DNA of 64,000 bases from Monocercomonoides exilis. Taxonomy: Eukaryota > Preaxostyla > Oxymonadida > Polymastigidae. The stretch is taken from the NCBI GenBank assembly GCA_001643675.2, contig LSRY02000003.1, positions 920,001-984,000 of the forward strand, in the 5' to 3' direction. The position numbers were made by a program, and so were the translations under genes. Shown piece after piece: positions 48,601-60,230 of the stretch. Numbering within the stretch: the stretch's first letter is position 1; each line of letters opens with the position of its first letter. The notes below the pieces were generated by a model. The model saw only the letters and a program-made list of their open reading frames with translations, was not told the DNA's origin and ran no database searches.

Positions 48601-51600
48601 TGACCTCTCTCGCCTCACCAAGCCCAAATCAGCCTCCAAAAAGCTCCATTCTGAACTCGATGCCCTGTCTGACGAGGAAGAAGACGAGATATTCGGCGCC
48701 GACGGATTGGGCGGTTCATCCGCTGCGTCTGCCATTGCCAATGCTGATTCGCTGGCTGCGTTGGCGATACCGATGAGGCTGAAACTTCGAGTGTGTCTTG
48801 TCCAGAAGGCGAAGCTGAAGGAAGGGCTGCTGCTTCCAATGAACAACATCTTCTTTCCGGCGAGTAATTACGCTACTCAGGCGTTTAATGAGGCGGAGTT
48901 GAGTTATCCACCTCCAATTCCTGCTTCAATAGGCTCATCATCATCATCATCTTCTTCTTCTTCATTGCCTTCTTCTTCTTCTTCTTCTCTTCTTGCTGTT
49001 CCTCTTTCAATCTCTCCATTTGCTGCCCAATCGTCCTTTTTGCAGCCGGCGCCACCGCCTTCAGTGCCAAACCTTATTGCCAGTAAAGACAGCACTTTGC
49101 AACAGCAGAAGAAAGATAAGGAAAAGAATGAGAAAGAGAAAGAGAAAGAGGAAAAATTTGAGGAGATGAAAGGAAATGATCTCAAAAATGACAGTTTTTC
49201 ATCAATAACGACATCTTCATCATTCTCTTCTTCTTCTTCCTCCTCTTCCTCTTCCTCTTCTCCTCTTTCTCTCTCCTCCCACTCCCACACCCGCCTCGCT
49301 CTCGCCTTCCCTTCTGCCAACCCTGTCCTTCCTAACCTCACTTTCCTCCATCTTCTCTATTTGTACCCGCAGCGCGTCTCCTTCTTTGGCATCTCTTTTC
49401 CCCGCGACGTTTCTTTCCGAAACGTCCAGCTCGAAGTGCGTTTCCGCTCCACCGACACAAATTCGGGTGCATCTTCCATTGCAAACGGTGTTTTTGACCC
49501 GAAAGACGAGCAGGAAAACAGCCTGCCGCTGTTTTTCAGTGCTTCTGAGTCGCATCAGCTCATCCGGACACGCAAGTGCTGCATGATGTACCACTCACAC
49601 CCCGCCTCCTTCGGCGACGAAGTGAAAATCCGGCTGCCTTTCTTCCTTCTCCCCACACACCACATCCTCTTCACTTTCTACCACATCACCTGCAAACTGG
49701 TTAGGAAATCACAGGCGGTGGTGAAGAAGTTCCTTGCTCATGCTGTTTTGCCCTTAACACCAAAAGGCGGGTTCTTCTCAAGAGAACATCCGGCTGTGAC
49801 TTTGCCCTTGTACCGCCAGCTGCCTCAGAACTACGTGGCGAGTGTGATTGCTGACGCAGTTAGCTTGGCTTCAACAGGACAGTCGCCGTATTCTTCATCT
49901 GGTGCATTATCTTCTTCTTCTTCTTCATCGATATCTTCTGCTTCTTTGGTTTCTTCTTCGATTTCTTCTGCTTCCTCTTCCCCTCCTACTTCTTCTTCTG
50001 GTGGCCTGCACATCCAACAGCCTCCTCCTCCTCCTTCTTCCTCTTCCTCTTCCTCTCTCATTTCTCCTGTTGCCTTGCTCCATCGTGTTTCGCAGAAGAA
50101 AGTGGCTTCTTTCTCTCTTCGCCATCGAATTGTCTCTTCGCTCCTGCCTAACAACACACCCGTCGCTGACTTCATCGCCAATGCTTCGTCTATCTCGACA
50201 ACTGCCTTATCTGCTTGCTCAGTGCTGCCTTCTCCTTCCCCTTCTTCTCCTTCTTCCCCTTCTTCTTCTTCTTCTTCTTCTTCTTCTTCTTCTTTGAATC
50301 ACCGAAATTCGTCATCAGCTTCAACAAATTCTATTCCATCGTTATCATCATTACCATCATCACATTCCTCTGACTCTTCCATTGGAAGCCCCCGTTTCTC
50401 TACAACCACCGCCAATCCATCTGACTCATTAAAACTAGAAAAAGCTCTCCATCAGTTCGATTTGAGCATGCGTTCTATGCCTCACATGGAGCTGGCGTTC
50501 CAAAGAATGCTCGATGAACACCGAATGAAATGCTACGAAAGAATTGAAAGACCTTCTTTTTCTTGTTCAGATCGCGTTGTTGCTTCAGGGGAGAATTCAG
50601 GATTTGCACAAATTCCATTGAATTCCAGTCAGAACACTCAACAGCCGCAGCGCACAACTTCTCCACTCCCGCCTTATTCTTCGACTTCATCTCCTGCTAA
50701 TCGTGCAGCTTCTATTTCTCCTTCTCCCTCTTCTCTTTCTCTCTCTCCTTCTTCCCCATCTTCTCATTCTTCCTTCCCCCAATCCCTTCCCTCTGCTGTT
50801 TCCATTGTTCCAATCACTCATTTGCTTCAGCTTACCATCAACACCCTCGTCGGCGGGCCTTTCACCTCCAACCGCTTCTGGCAGCTTGTAGAGGATTCAG
50901 TTGCATCTGGAGGCAGTTTGAATGGCAATTCTCAGTTTGGAGGAGGAGGAGGAGGAAACGGAAGCATGTGGAGAAGGGCCAGTGAGGCGTGCTTGAAGGA
51001 GTCTGTGCCTTTCTTCCCGGTTCTGCTGAAGATGATGCTTGTTGGGCTGACAAACGAGTTTGTGATGCAAAGAGAGGAATATGCAAAGTTCACAAAAACA
51101 GATTTTAGGAAAGAGGAAGAAGTTGAAAAAGAGGCAAAGAAAGATGAGTTTGATCAATCAAATGTTTTGTATGAAAGCAAAAAATGTGTTGTGGATAATC
51201 GGCAGCTTTCTCTACTGGAGACAATTCCTTCCACAAACATTCACACACTCTCATTGTTTGCATATGCTGAGGCAACTCCTGTGAATGTTATTTCTCAAAT
51301 TAGCAATCAAATGACCTCTGGTACATCACAAACAGCAGCAGAATCTTCTTCTTCCCCATATTCACCACCTCCTTCCCTTTGCTCCTCTCCTTCTCTTTCC
51401 TCTCCCTCATTCTTCCACAATCGCGTTGGCTTCAACACATTTGCTTCAATGCTTAGGTTATTGGAGTATACGCTTGGCCCTCTTGTTCCTTTTTGGGAAC
51501 GCGGATTTGACCGAAAGCTGAACAATGACTTCAAATCGTATGAGGCAACTGACTTGGAAGAGGAGATGATGGAGAGCAAAGAAGAGACTAAGAGGAAAAT

Positions 51601-54600
51601 AACCAACAATAACAGCAAAACGATTGTGATGCGCCGTCAAGGAAGAAAAGGAGAGGCAGATGGGAGTGGTGCAAGAAGAAAAGGAAACGATGGCTTTAAA
51701 AGCAGAAAGAACAGCAAAAGCACCAAAGTTAATGAAAATACGAATCAACAAGCAGAAGGCAGTGCAGACGCTGCTGTTGATCCTGATGATAGCAGCTCGC
51801 TTTTGCAGGAATCGAGTTCAGGTGAAGAAGGTGTTGATGATGAAGATGATGAAGAGATTAGGAGAGATGCGAACAAGATAGGAAAAGGGGAAGAAGCTGT
51901 TGGAGCATCAGAGATGGATAAGAAAAAGGAGCTGTATGGAACAGATGAGGAAGGAGACGAAGAAGGAGACAAAGAAGATGAATACGAAGAAAATAGAGAT
52001 GAGAAAGGAGAAGAAGAGAACGATGGAGAAAGCGAAGAATATGAGGAATATGAGGAATATGAAGATGAAGGAGAAGATGAAGCAGAAATGGAAGGATTTG
52101 AAAAGGAAGGAGAAGAGGAAGAGGAAGAGGAAGCGGAAGAAGATGGCATGAACTCTTTGCTCAGAGCAGCGACCATTCAAATCCAACCAAATCAACAGGG
52201 AAGAGGCAATACATCAGCAGACAGCAGTTTGGACAGGGCAGATTCAATTGAAGCAGAATACGACATAATCGATCTGAAGGAAGGGGTGCCTGACAATTCG
52301 AAGAGCAGAGAGATCAAAAGGAGAAGAGGCAAAGCAGCCAACAATGACTCATCGTCTTCTTCTGAAGGGGAAAGCGGAGAAAACGAGTCTGTTAGGAGGA
52401 ATGGGAAAGGAAGCATCATCGAAGACGAGGATGAAGACGAAGAAGACGCCATTGCAGCAGCAGTTCGACTAGCACACAGGCAGCTGAAGAGGAGGCAGGA
52501 CAATCGTGTTCAGTTGGGCAACTTCCGCTTTCGGCCGAACCAAAACACTCCCGTCACGAATGTGGAGATGATTCCGCAGACATTCACGCAGATGGTGCTG
52601 AACAAAGGAGCACCAATCACTCTTTCACACATCTTCATCTCGAAGCTGTGGCAGATCCATCCGTTGAGGCTGTTTGTGAGCTCGTTTGCAGACAACTTTT
52701 TGAGGGAAAAGGGAGTGGCACAGTCGATTGCAGAGCCTGTGCTGTTCTTCTGGATGCAGATGATGGAGGCAGCAGTCATCGCGAAGCTGTCGAACTTGGC
52801 AAGGAGCAAAACAAAAGGGAATAAAAACAATGAAGTTCAATCGATTCCTGGACACATTCATTCTGAGTCTCCTTCTCGCTTCAGTTCGCAATTATCTCAG
52901 CAGCATCAGCAGCATCAGCCTCCACAATCACCTTACAAGTCTCGTTATGTTCCACCTCCTTCTGCACAAAGCCACTTTTCTGGTGTTAAACAGCCAGTTG
53001 CACTGCCTTCGCTTTCATCTGGCTTGTTTTTATCATCTTCACCTTCTTCTTCAAATGCGTTTGTTTCTTCTTCTTTCGAGTTCATCCCATCTGTTGATGC
53101 ATCACCGAATGATATTTTCCGCTTTTCGTGGTTTTTGTTTTCGCTTGTGTGGAAGTCACTTGCTATTATTGCCTATCAAAAGAGAGAGGAGAGAAAGAAA
53201 GATGCCAAATGTGATAGAATATCAAAAATTAACACAGAACAAACAACTTCTCCAGATGAATCTTCAAGCAATGCATCTGTTCTTCCTCCTGGTTTTTTCA
53301 CGCTACTTTCTTCATTCGCATGCACTTCTTTGCATCTTATCCACATTTTCTTGAATGAATGCAATGGTTTCCTCGACCCCTGCATTTACTCGTTCATCGG
53401 CTCTTTCTCTTTGTTCCTGACTGATTTGTGGGGATTAGTGGAAGATTCCACCGAACGCTGCCAGGTTACGTCGATGGTGCTTCTGCTGCTGAAGCTGCTG
53501 GATGAGAACAGCGCTGCTGAAATCATCGGCGCGAAGATGAAGAGCTGGTTTGTGAAGGAAGAAGGATGTGCAAGTGGTTGTGTGGATGTTGTGAATAACT
53601 CTGTTTGTGGATCATCATCATCTTCTTCTTCTTCTTTATCAGCATCATCATTTGCCTCGCCTTCTGTTTTTTGCTTATCAAACAAGCCAGTTCCAATCAC
53701 CACAGTTGCACAGCAGAAGATGAAGAACATGAAAGCGCTTTCTGTTCTGAAGACGGCTGCTCTGCGGATTCTGATGCAATGCAATGGATGGGTACAGGAG
53801 ATGATGGCAGGAAGCATCGACGCTTGGAATATCATCATGAAAGGAACAGTTGATCAATATTCGGAGAGAGAAAAGAAAGCAGACGACAAAATGTGTTTCA
53901 GTGCAAATGGAAAAATTAATGAAAAAATTTATAATAAAGTGAGTGATTCTGCTGAGTCATTATCTATTTCTCCGCTCCATCTTTCTCCTTCTTCTTCACC
54001 TCTTTCTCCCATTTCTCAAGTATGTCGTTGGTGGAGCCCTTCCATTCATCCAGACGCTGTTTCTGATTCTTTGCTTCTTGTTCACTCAACTATTTTGATT
54101 CTCTGGGAGATGTATTCGATAAGCCTGGGTTATTATTACTCTCCTCGCAATGCGTCCAGTGCAAGTCCGTTGCCTGCTGCTTCTTCGACTCCTCTTTCTT
54201 TCACTTCTTCCTCTCCCTCTTCTTCCTCTCCTTCTGATGCAGATTCTGATATAACCTCAATCCAGAATGTAACAACACCCACAGAAAAGCTAGAAGACAA
54301 AGAAGATAAACCAGAGCCCCTGCGAAAGGTATCGACGTCTTCTGTTCCATCCTCTCCTTCACGAAGCACATCCGTTTCTTCAACTTCTCAATCAACTGCC
54401 TCAACATCATTGTCTTCTTCATCTCAAATTCCAATGAAAGAATGCCCAGTCACAGTGTTTGACTTGGTTAATGCATCAGACGTGCCTTCTCCTCCTTCGC
54501 AGTCACCTTCTTCTTCTTCTTTCGGTTCGGTGCCTTCAAATAACAATCCTCAACGCTCAATCTCTGACTCATCGCAGGATTCAATGAAACAGAACGAATT

Positions 54601-57600
54601 GTCTGATAAGTCGGATGCATCAGCCGGTGCATCTTCATTATGTTTTTCATCATCATCATCATCTTCCTCTTTATATCCTTTCTCACTTACAACTTCTGTT
54701 CCCTTGAATCAATCTGAGATTAAGCAATACACCATTTACGAGCTGCCTACAGGAATTTCTCTCAAATTTTTAAGTTTGCATCCGTTCCAGCTGCTTCGGA
54801 TGTTTTTGGTGAAGATTGACACATTCACTTTGCCTGCTGGCTGCTCGTTTCCTTCTTCAAAATCAATAAACTCATTTTCATCATCATCATCATCAACAAC
54901 AACAACATCATCTTCTTCTTCCTCCTCCTCTTCTTCTTCTCTCTCCCCTGACTTTTCTCTTTCTCTCTTCTTCCCATTCAACATGAGCGATAGTTCTTCC
55001 ACTTCATCTCCACTCCCACTCATTTCCACTCATCCAATAACTGTTCCACAAACATTCCGAATGGCACTGGCAAACAGCCTCTTCTTGTTCTTTGCTGTCA
55101 CAATCGGATGGATTGATCAGCTGGAACTCCTTTTGCAGCGTTCTGCTTCAAATTCATCATCATCATCATCTTCTTCTTCCTCCTCTGCTTCTTCTGCTTT
55201 CTCAACCACCACATTTTCAGCAGAGGCTGATGACTTGTATGATTGTGTGCTTTGCTGCCTGTGGATTTTAAGAAACGTTCCAATCTCCACCTTCAGAGCT
55301 TGGCTGGCTGACAATCCGACTATCAAGCCTTCCTATTCAACTGCTTCTCCAACCTCACATTCCTCTTCTTCTATTTCTACTTCGTCATCTTCATCCTCTT
55401 CTACATCTTCTTCGAGTTCATTCACTTCAGAGATCTTTGAATCATCAACATCAGCTTCTTCTTCCTCTTCCTCTTCCACTCCTTTCCTCACAAAAGAGCA
55501 GAAAGTCAATGGAATTTTGAAGTTTGTGGCGGTCTGCTTTTCTCTCTTCAACGAAGGTGCCATCACCAAGCGGCTGAAAAAGGAGTACAGGAAATGGCAA
55601 AATAGTATCTATAGGCCAAATTCGTCACTCAAAGCGGAGGCGGTTTTGGGTGTGGACATGCTCTTTTATCCAGCAATCACCTCGCCAAACACAGTGCATC
55701 CGATGTATCCTTCTTCTATCACTTTCAATCAGTCGCTGTCTTCTTCCTCTTCTTCTGCTTCTTTGAGCACAGCTGGCGATGTGATTGCAGATGGCACAAT
55801 GCCAAAGTTCCAAATGTCTGCCACTCTCAATCCACAGCTCTTGTCTTCTTCGAATGCATCTCTCTCCTCTTTTCGCTCAACTTCTCTGCGAAGTGTAGCG
55901 TCTAGTGCAGAGTTCCAAAGGTATTCTGGAATGTCAACTTTGTCGTCTCAATCAACAATGCGGCAGACAGCAAAGAGAAATGCACAGAGAACGATCAGCC
56001 AACAAAACTTGAATGGATATGAAGAGACAGCAACAACAGCAGTCGGGACAGTTCAGTGGATTCTGTTGCATTTGTTGCATGAAACGATGATTGTCGCATT
56101 CTACGGAAGGTGTTTTGTGGAGGAGCTGAATGAAAACACACTGAAGAAGGCGAAGGATATTGAAAGTGCACTCAAACTGAATAGCAGAAATGGTAAACAG
56201 GAGAATAAAGAAAGCTTTGCAAAGAGTGGGAAAGAAGCAAACACAGAAAAAGATACTAAAACAAAACATAAAGCGCAGTTGGATGCTTCTGATGTGCAGT
56301 GGGGTTTGGCAGAATTTGTGTCAGACACTCACTCTCAAAACACTATGCAAAAGCCGAAAACACACAATTTGCTATTGGAGAAGAATGCTTCTTCCGAATT
56401 TTCAGGTTCAAAGACGCTGAGTGGGGCTGGAGAAAAAGAGCGATCTGGAACAGCCCTCTCAACACTCGGCGGCACATCGAAATTGACTCATTTGGCTTCC
56501 ATTTCAGGTCCAACCCCATCTGCAGCCCCAGCTTCATTTTCTGCACATTCACTTCAGAGGCTGTCATCGACAATTGAAAAGAAACACTTTATGATGCAAA
56601 AAGAGGAAGAAGCTAAAAGGCTCGATGGGTTGTGGATGAACCGTGTTCTGAGAGATGTGGCTGATGAGATTTTGAGTTCGTCTTCAAAAGGCAACAATTC
56701 TTTACACTCATCAACTCAACAACAAGCATCTTCAATCTCAGTTTCGTCAGTCAGAAGCACTTTTGAGAAGAGCAGCGATTCACGCACACTTTCTTCTACT
56801 TCTTCTCCGTCGCCTTCTTCTCCTTTCGTCCAATCTTCATCTTCAGTTCAAAACTTATCTTCGCGTCTGCCGATTGATCATTTCACTTCTCCGATGTCGG
56901 TCTTTGTAGATGAAGCAGAAACACTCGGAACGTCACCAGCTGTTGTCACTGTGCTTCGAAGGGGAACTTATCTGCTTTCAGCTTCTTCTGCCAATAAAGT
57001 TAGTGCTGTTAAGTTACAATTATCAAAGAAGGCGGGATCTTCAGATGGAAGCAGTGAAAGAAGGCTGATTGCAGCTTGCGTTCCATCTCCAGATTCATCT
57101 TCCTCTTCCTATTTTTCTGCTTTTTGGACTTTATTCAACAAAATGCTCTCTCTTTTCATCTCTTCTGCATCTCAGCTTTCATCATCATCTTCAAGATTCT
57201 CTTCTTCTTTCGCTCCTTCTTCCATCACTTCATCCTCATCCCAGTCTCTTCACGAAGCCAGCGATCGTTCAAGCATCGCAGCTCTGCTTTCACCTCTTTT
57301 ATTTGCACTGGGACGTCTCTTGGCGAGCCATTCAGGCCATTTCCTCTTCGAAGAGCAGCATTTGGAACAACACTGTGCTTTTCTGTGCTTCCAGCTGGTT
57401 TATGCGCTCACTTTGCCAATTCCTATCATTCGTGATGGCGCAGGTTCATTGCTTTTGCTGCTGTTTAAGCTCAACATGCACACGAGTCGCACAATTCTGC
57501 GGATGAAGACTCAATTGACAGTTGCATTGACACAATTACAGAATGTAGGAGAAAGTGAAGAGGCAAGATTATCGCAGTGTCTGCTGGAGATGCGCAACTT

Positions 57601-59642
57601 TGTTCCTTCGCTTTTCATGAAAAGTCAAAAAGTGCAAAGCATTGTGAAGATGTATTTGAAGAAAAAAGGAGCAAAAGAGGCAGAAGTTTCGAATGACAAG
57701 GATAAATCAAACATTTTTGTGCCAAAACGAGAAATCAACAAATATGAATCTATTCGTCTTCTGCGGAAGCTTGCACGTGAGTGGAGTGTGACGATTGCGA
57801 TGCAGCGGCTTATGGAGAGTGGGAAAGAAATAGTATCAAAAGTGGCGACTGTCTCTCGAATGGGCAGAAACGAGGTGGAAGAGAAAGCAGCCATTGCGTT
57901 TGAGATTGCCGAGTCCTGTGTGGGGAATCCTGTGCAGAGGCTGGCTTGGATGGAGCGTGTGGTGATGATGCAGGAGGAAGCTGGCTGCATCGAGCAGGCA
58001 GCTATTGCACAGGTGATGCGGTGTGCTATCATCTTGGAGATCTACACTGCTCTTGTTGCTTTGGGATATGCGGAAAAGCCTCCATTTTTTGATTTTGCGT
58101 TCAATGTGGAGACACTCACGAACGTTGCATCTCAGACAAGTTTGACTTCAAATCAATCACAAACTTCTTCATCCTCAATGAACCCATTGGCCTCTCATTC
58201 TCCAATGTCATCACCAGGCACTGGCTCAGGAACAGTATCAACTCTCCAGTCCGCAAATTCGTCTGTTTCTTCCTCATCCTCTGCTTCCTCTCAGAGCTAT
58301 CGTTTCTGCCCTTCCTCTGTCTTCTCCCCGGCCATTGCCGTTGCATTCAGCAGGGCGATTGTTGGGTGGGAGGCGCATAGAAACCAGAGCGCTGCTGTGC
58401 TGCTGAGCGGAGACTTGCTCGCGGAGATTATCCAGAGCGGCACATTCACTTTGGACTCAGCAAAGGCAGAGATGGAAAGATGCTTGGCTCTGCTGCGCCG
58501 GGCGATGCTGTATGAAATGGAGCTGAGCCTCTCAGAGGTGCTGCTGAAGCTCATTCAGTGCACTTACGACATCCGGCAGATGTCAACGCTCCTCAAACAG
58601 ATGCAAACAGCTGCCGAGTCGCTTGCTTCCAGCGAGGGATCTACAAGAACGGTGCATTCGTTCTATCATCTGCTCTTTTTGGGAAAGCCGTTTGATGCGC
58701 TGAACCTGAACAAGCGGAGGTTCATCTGGTGTGAAAGTGGGATTGTGCGTTTGGGGGAGATGATGGAGCTGCTGAGGAAGAGATATGAGACAAAGCTGTT
58801 TAAAGAAGGTGCTTATGGGGCAGGCACGAAGGGAGGAGAAGAGAAAAAGAGAACGATTACAATAAAAGGTGAGATCAGGGCAAAAGAAAAGGACAAAATT
58901 ACTTCAGAAAGCGAAGAAGCTTACATCATTCTAAATGCAGTGTGTCCTGAGAGTGCAGTGGGCGAGGAAATGAAGAAGCTCGACTCATCACTCAACCAGC
59001 AGATCGTCAGGAAGTTTTCATACGACCGAGGCTACACAGCCTCAGGCTTGCCTGCCAAGTCGATGGCAGATGCCTGGCTGTGTCGCACCACTCTGAGTGT
59101 CCAGGTTTCCTTCCCGTTTCTTAGCAAGCGGCAGGAGGTGGCTTCAGACGGCGTGTCGGAGGTTCATCTGAATCCAGCGCAAAATGCGGAGTCTGACGTA
59201 AGGCAGAAAATGAGGAAAATACAAGAGGCATACAGCGAGCAGCCTTTTCTTATTTCGAAGCTGGAGCCGTTGCTCAGCGGATCATTGACTCCACGTTTGA
59301 TTTTATTTATTTAATTTTTTTCATAATTTTATTTTATTTTATTTTATTTTGATTATTTCTTTGTGAATAAAATTCTTAGAGGTTAATGCAGGGCCTTTGG
59401 CGATATGGGAATGCTTCTTAGTGGAGAAAAGGGAAGAAACGAGCGTTGAAGATCGGAAGCGCATCATGCAAGTGTTTGCCGAGTTTATGGAACTGTGCCG
59501 AATTTGTCTGGATAAGCACGGACGTCATTGTGCCTCAAAGGAACTGCACGATGTTTTTGTTGATGGCTTTAATAAATACGCTGATGAGCTGGAGAAAGAG
59601 GAAGGAATGTGCCACATTCGAAGAATTGATCACATTCTTTGA
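45614..59642 (+). CDS. Giant DOCK-family (zizimin-like) Rho/Rac/Cdc42 GEF
   Basis: Exons 45614-45802, 45858-46115, 46173-46261, 46315-59294 and 59380-59642 give about 4,592 aa; DOCK proteins are usually 1,800-2,200. DOCK landmarks appear in order. FEPMFFSFCLYDVDKKEKLSEDF lies near residue 202. HRQPFGWTSYPIFN near 613 matches the PFAWT motif of DOCK6-11. The C2-like DHR-1 spans about 1187-1341 (LLYLYPQRVSFF, LPLFFSASE, HHILFTFYHITC, VTLPLY). The C-terminal DHR-2 GEF domain includes AFEIAESCVGNPVQRLAWM (about 4030), FYHLLFLGKPF (about 4296), AYIILNAVCPE and TLSVQVSFPFLSKRQEV (about 4433). The spliced QVNAGPLAIWECFL carries the nucleotide-sensor valine region of DOCK9-type GEFs. The rest is poly-Ser, Pro/Ser, Asn and an Asp/Glu block (about 2018-2128). 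Expected role: loading GTP on Rho-type GTPases at membranes. The N-terminal exons are less certain than the 3' join. Confidence 0.85.
45803..45857 (+). other. Intron 1 of DOCK gene (tentative)
   Basis: This 55-nt intron has donor GTATTG and acceptor AATTTAG, and joins phase 0. It links the first ATG frame to an 86-codon open exon. Confidence 0.5.
46116..46172 (+). other. Intron 2 of DOCK gene (tentative)
   Basis: This 57-nt intron has donor GTTTGA and acceptor GAAAAG, and joins phase 0. A competing acceptor at 46183 feeds a different frame; the chosen one fits the next intron's phase. Confidence 0.45.
46262..46314 (+). other. Intron 3 of DOCK gene
   Basis: This 53-nt intron has a strong donor GTTTGT and acceptor GTTTTAG. 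The join, in phase 2, gives DPEVPLIF-P-LNDYLLSLECVSV, leading into the conserved EPMFFSFCLYD block. Confidence 0.6.
48173..48211 (+). repeat. Poly-asparagine codon run in DOCK
   Basis: Thirteen codons encode eight Asn, one Ser and four Asn, using mixed AAT and AAC. The run lies between the PFGWT motif and DHR-1. Confidence 0.9.
51820..52160 (+). repeat. Acidic Glu/Asp-rich block in DOCK
   Basis: About 110 residues are dominated by Glu and Asp, with EYEEYEEYEDEGEDE as a short tandem unit. They lie between DHR-1 and DHR-2, where ordinary DOCK proteins have helical armadillo-like sequence. Confidence 0.8.
59295..59379 (+). other. Intron 4 of DOCK gene
   Basis: This 85-nt intron has donor GTTTGA and acceptor TTCTTAG. 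It contains about five ATTTT units (59325-59350). The join, in phase 1, creates QVNAGPLAIWECFL, the nucleotide-sensor segment of DHR-2, which strongly supports it. Confidence 0.85.
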
Positions 59643-60230
59643 AAAATTTTTAAAAATTCAAAATATAAAAGCAGAATTGTTATTTGTTTGAATGATGGAA
59701 AGAATGAGTAACTTTATTTTTAATTCGTGTTTTGTTTTGTTTATGAAATTTCTTTGATACTCTACTCAAATTTTATTTTTAAAACAAGAAAAAAAAATAA
59801 TTGAGTTTTATTGAATATAATTTCAGAAAATTTAAATTTTTTTATTGTAAATGTTGCTTTGTTGGAACAAATGATCAATAAAACGCAATGAATTTTTTAA
59901 AACTGAAAACTCCACATTAACAAATTCATGAAAAGACAAACATATTTAATAACAGAATCTTACTCATTCAAACTACAAAACATGTTTCTGTTTCTTTGAG
60001 TTTTTTTTTTTTTTTTTTTTCAAACTGAAACGGCACAGATACAAAATCATTCATTGTTCTAGTTCAAATTGTTCTTTATGAATAGAAAATAATTTTTCAA
60101 ATTATAAAAAAAATGTTGTTAATTATTGTGTTTTGAAAATATATTCATTTCAAAAATAATATGGGCCGCAGGAATTTTTCATTTCCCCATTTTTCCTGCA
60201 TCCGCAATTGTGTCGAGGAGCTTCCCCAAC
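59643..60230. other. AT-rich intergenic region
   Basis: This spacer between the DOCK stop and the next plus-strand gene contains a T-run (about 60001-60020). AATAAA-like sites occur, for example near 59877-59883. No supported gene is seen. Confidence 0.5.

Noticed and set aside
4290-59000. Many antisense or shifted frames in the giant genes rich in Glu, Lys, Arg or Ser
   Set aside because: They mirror poly-Ser (TCT/TCC) and acidic codon tracts of the real frames. They are short, overlap conserved domains and have no recognisable families.
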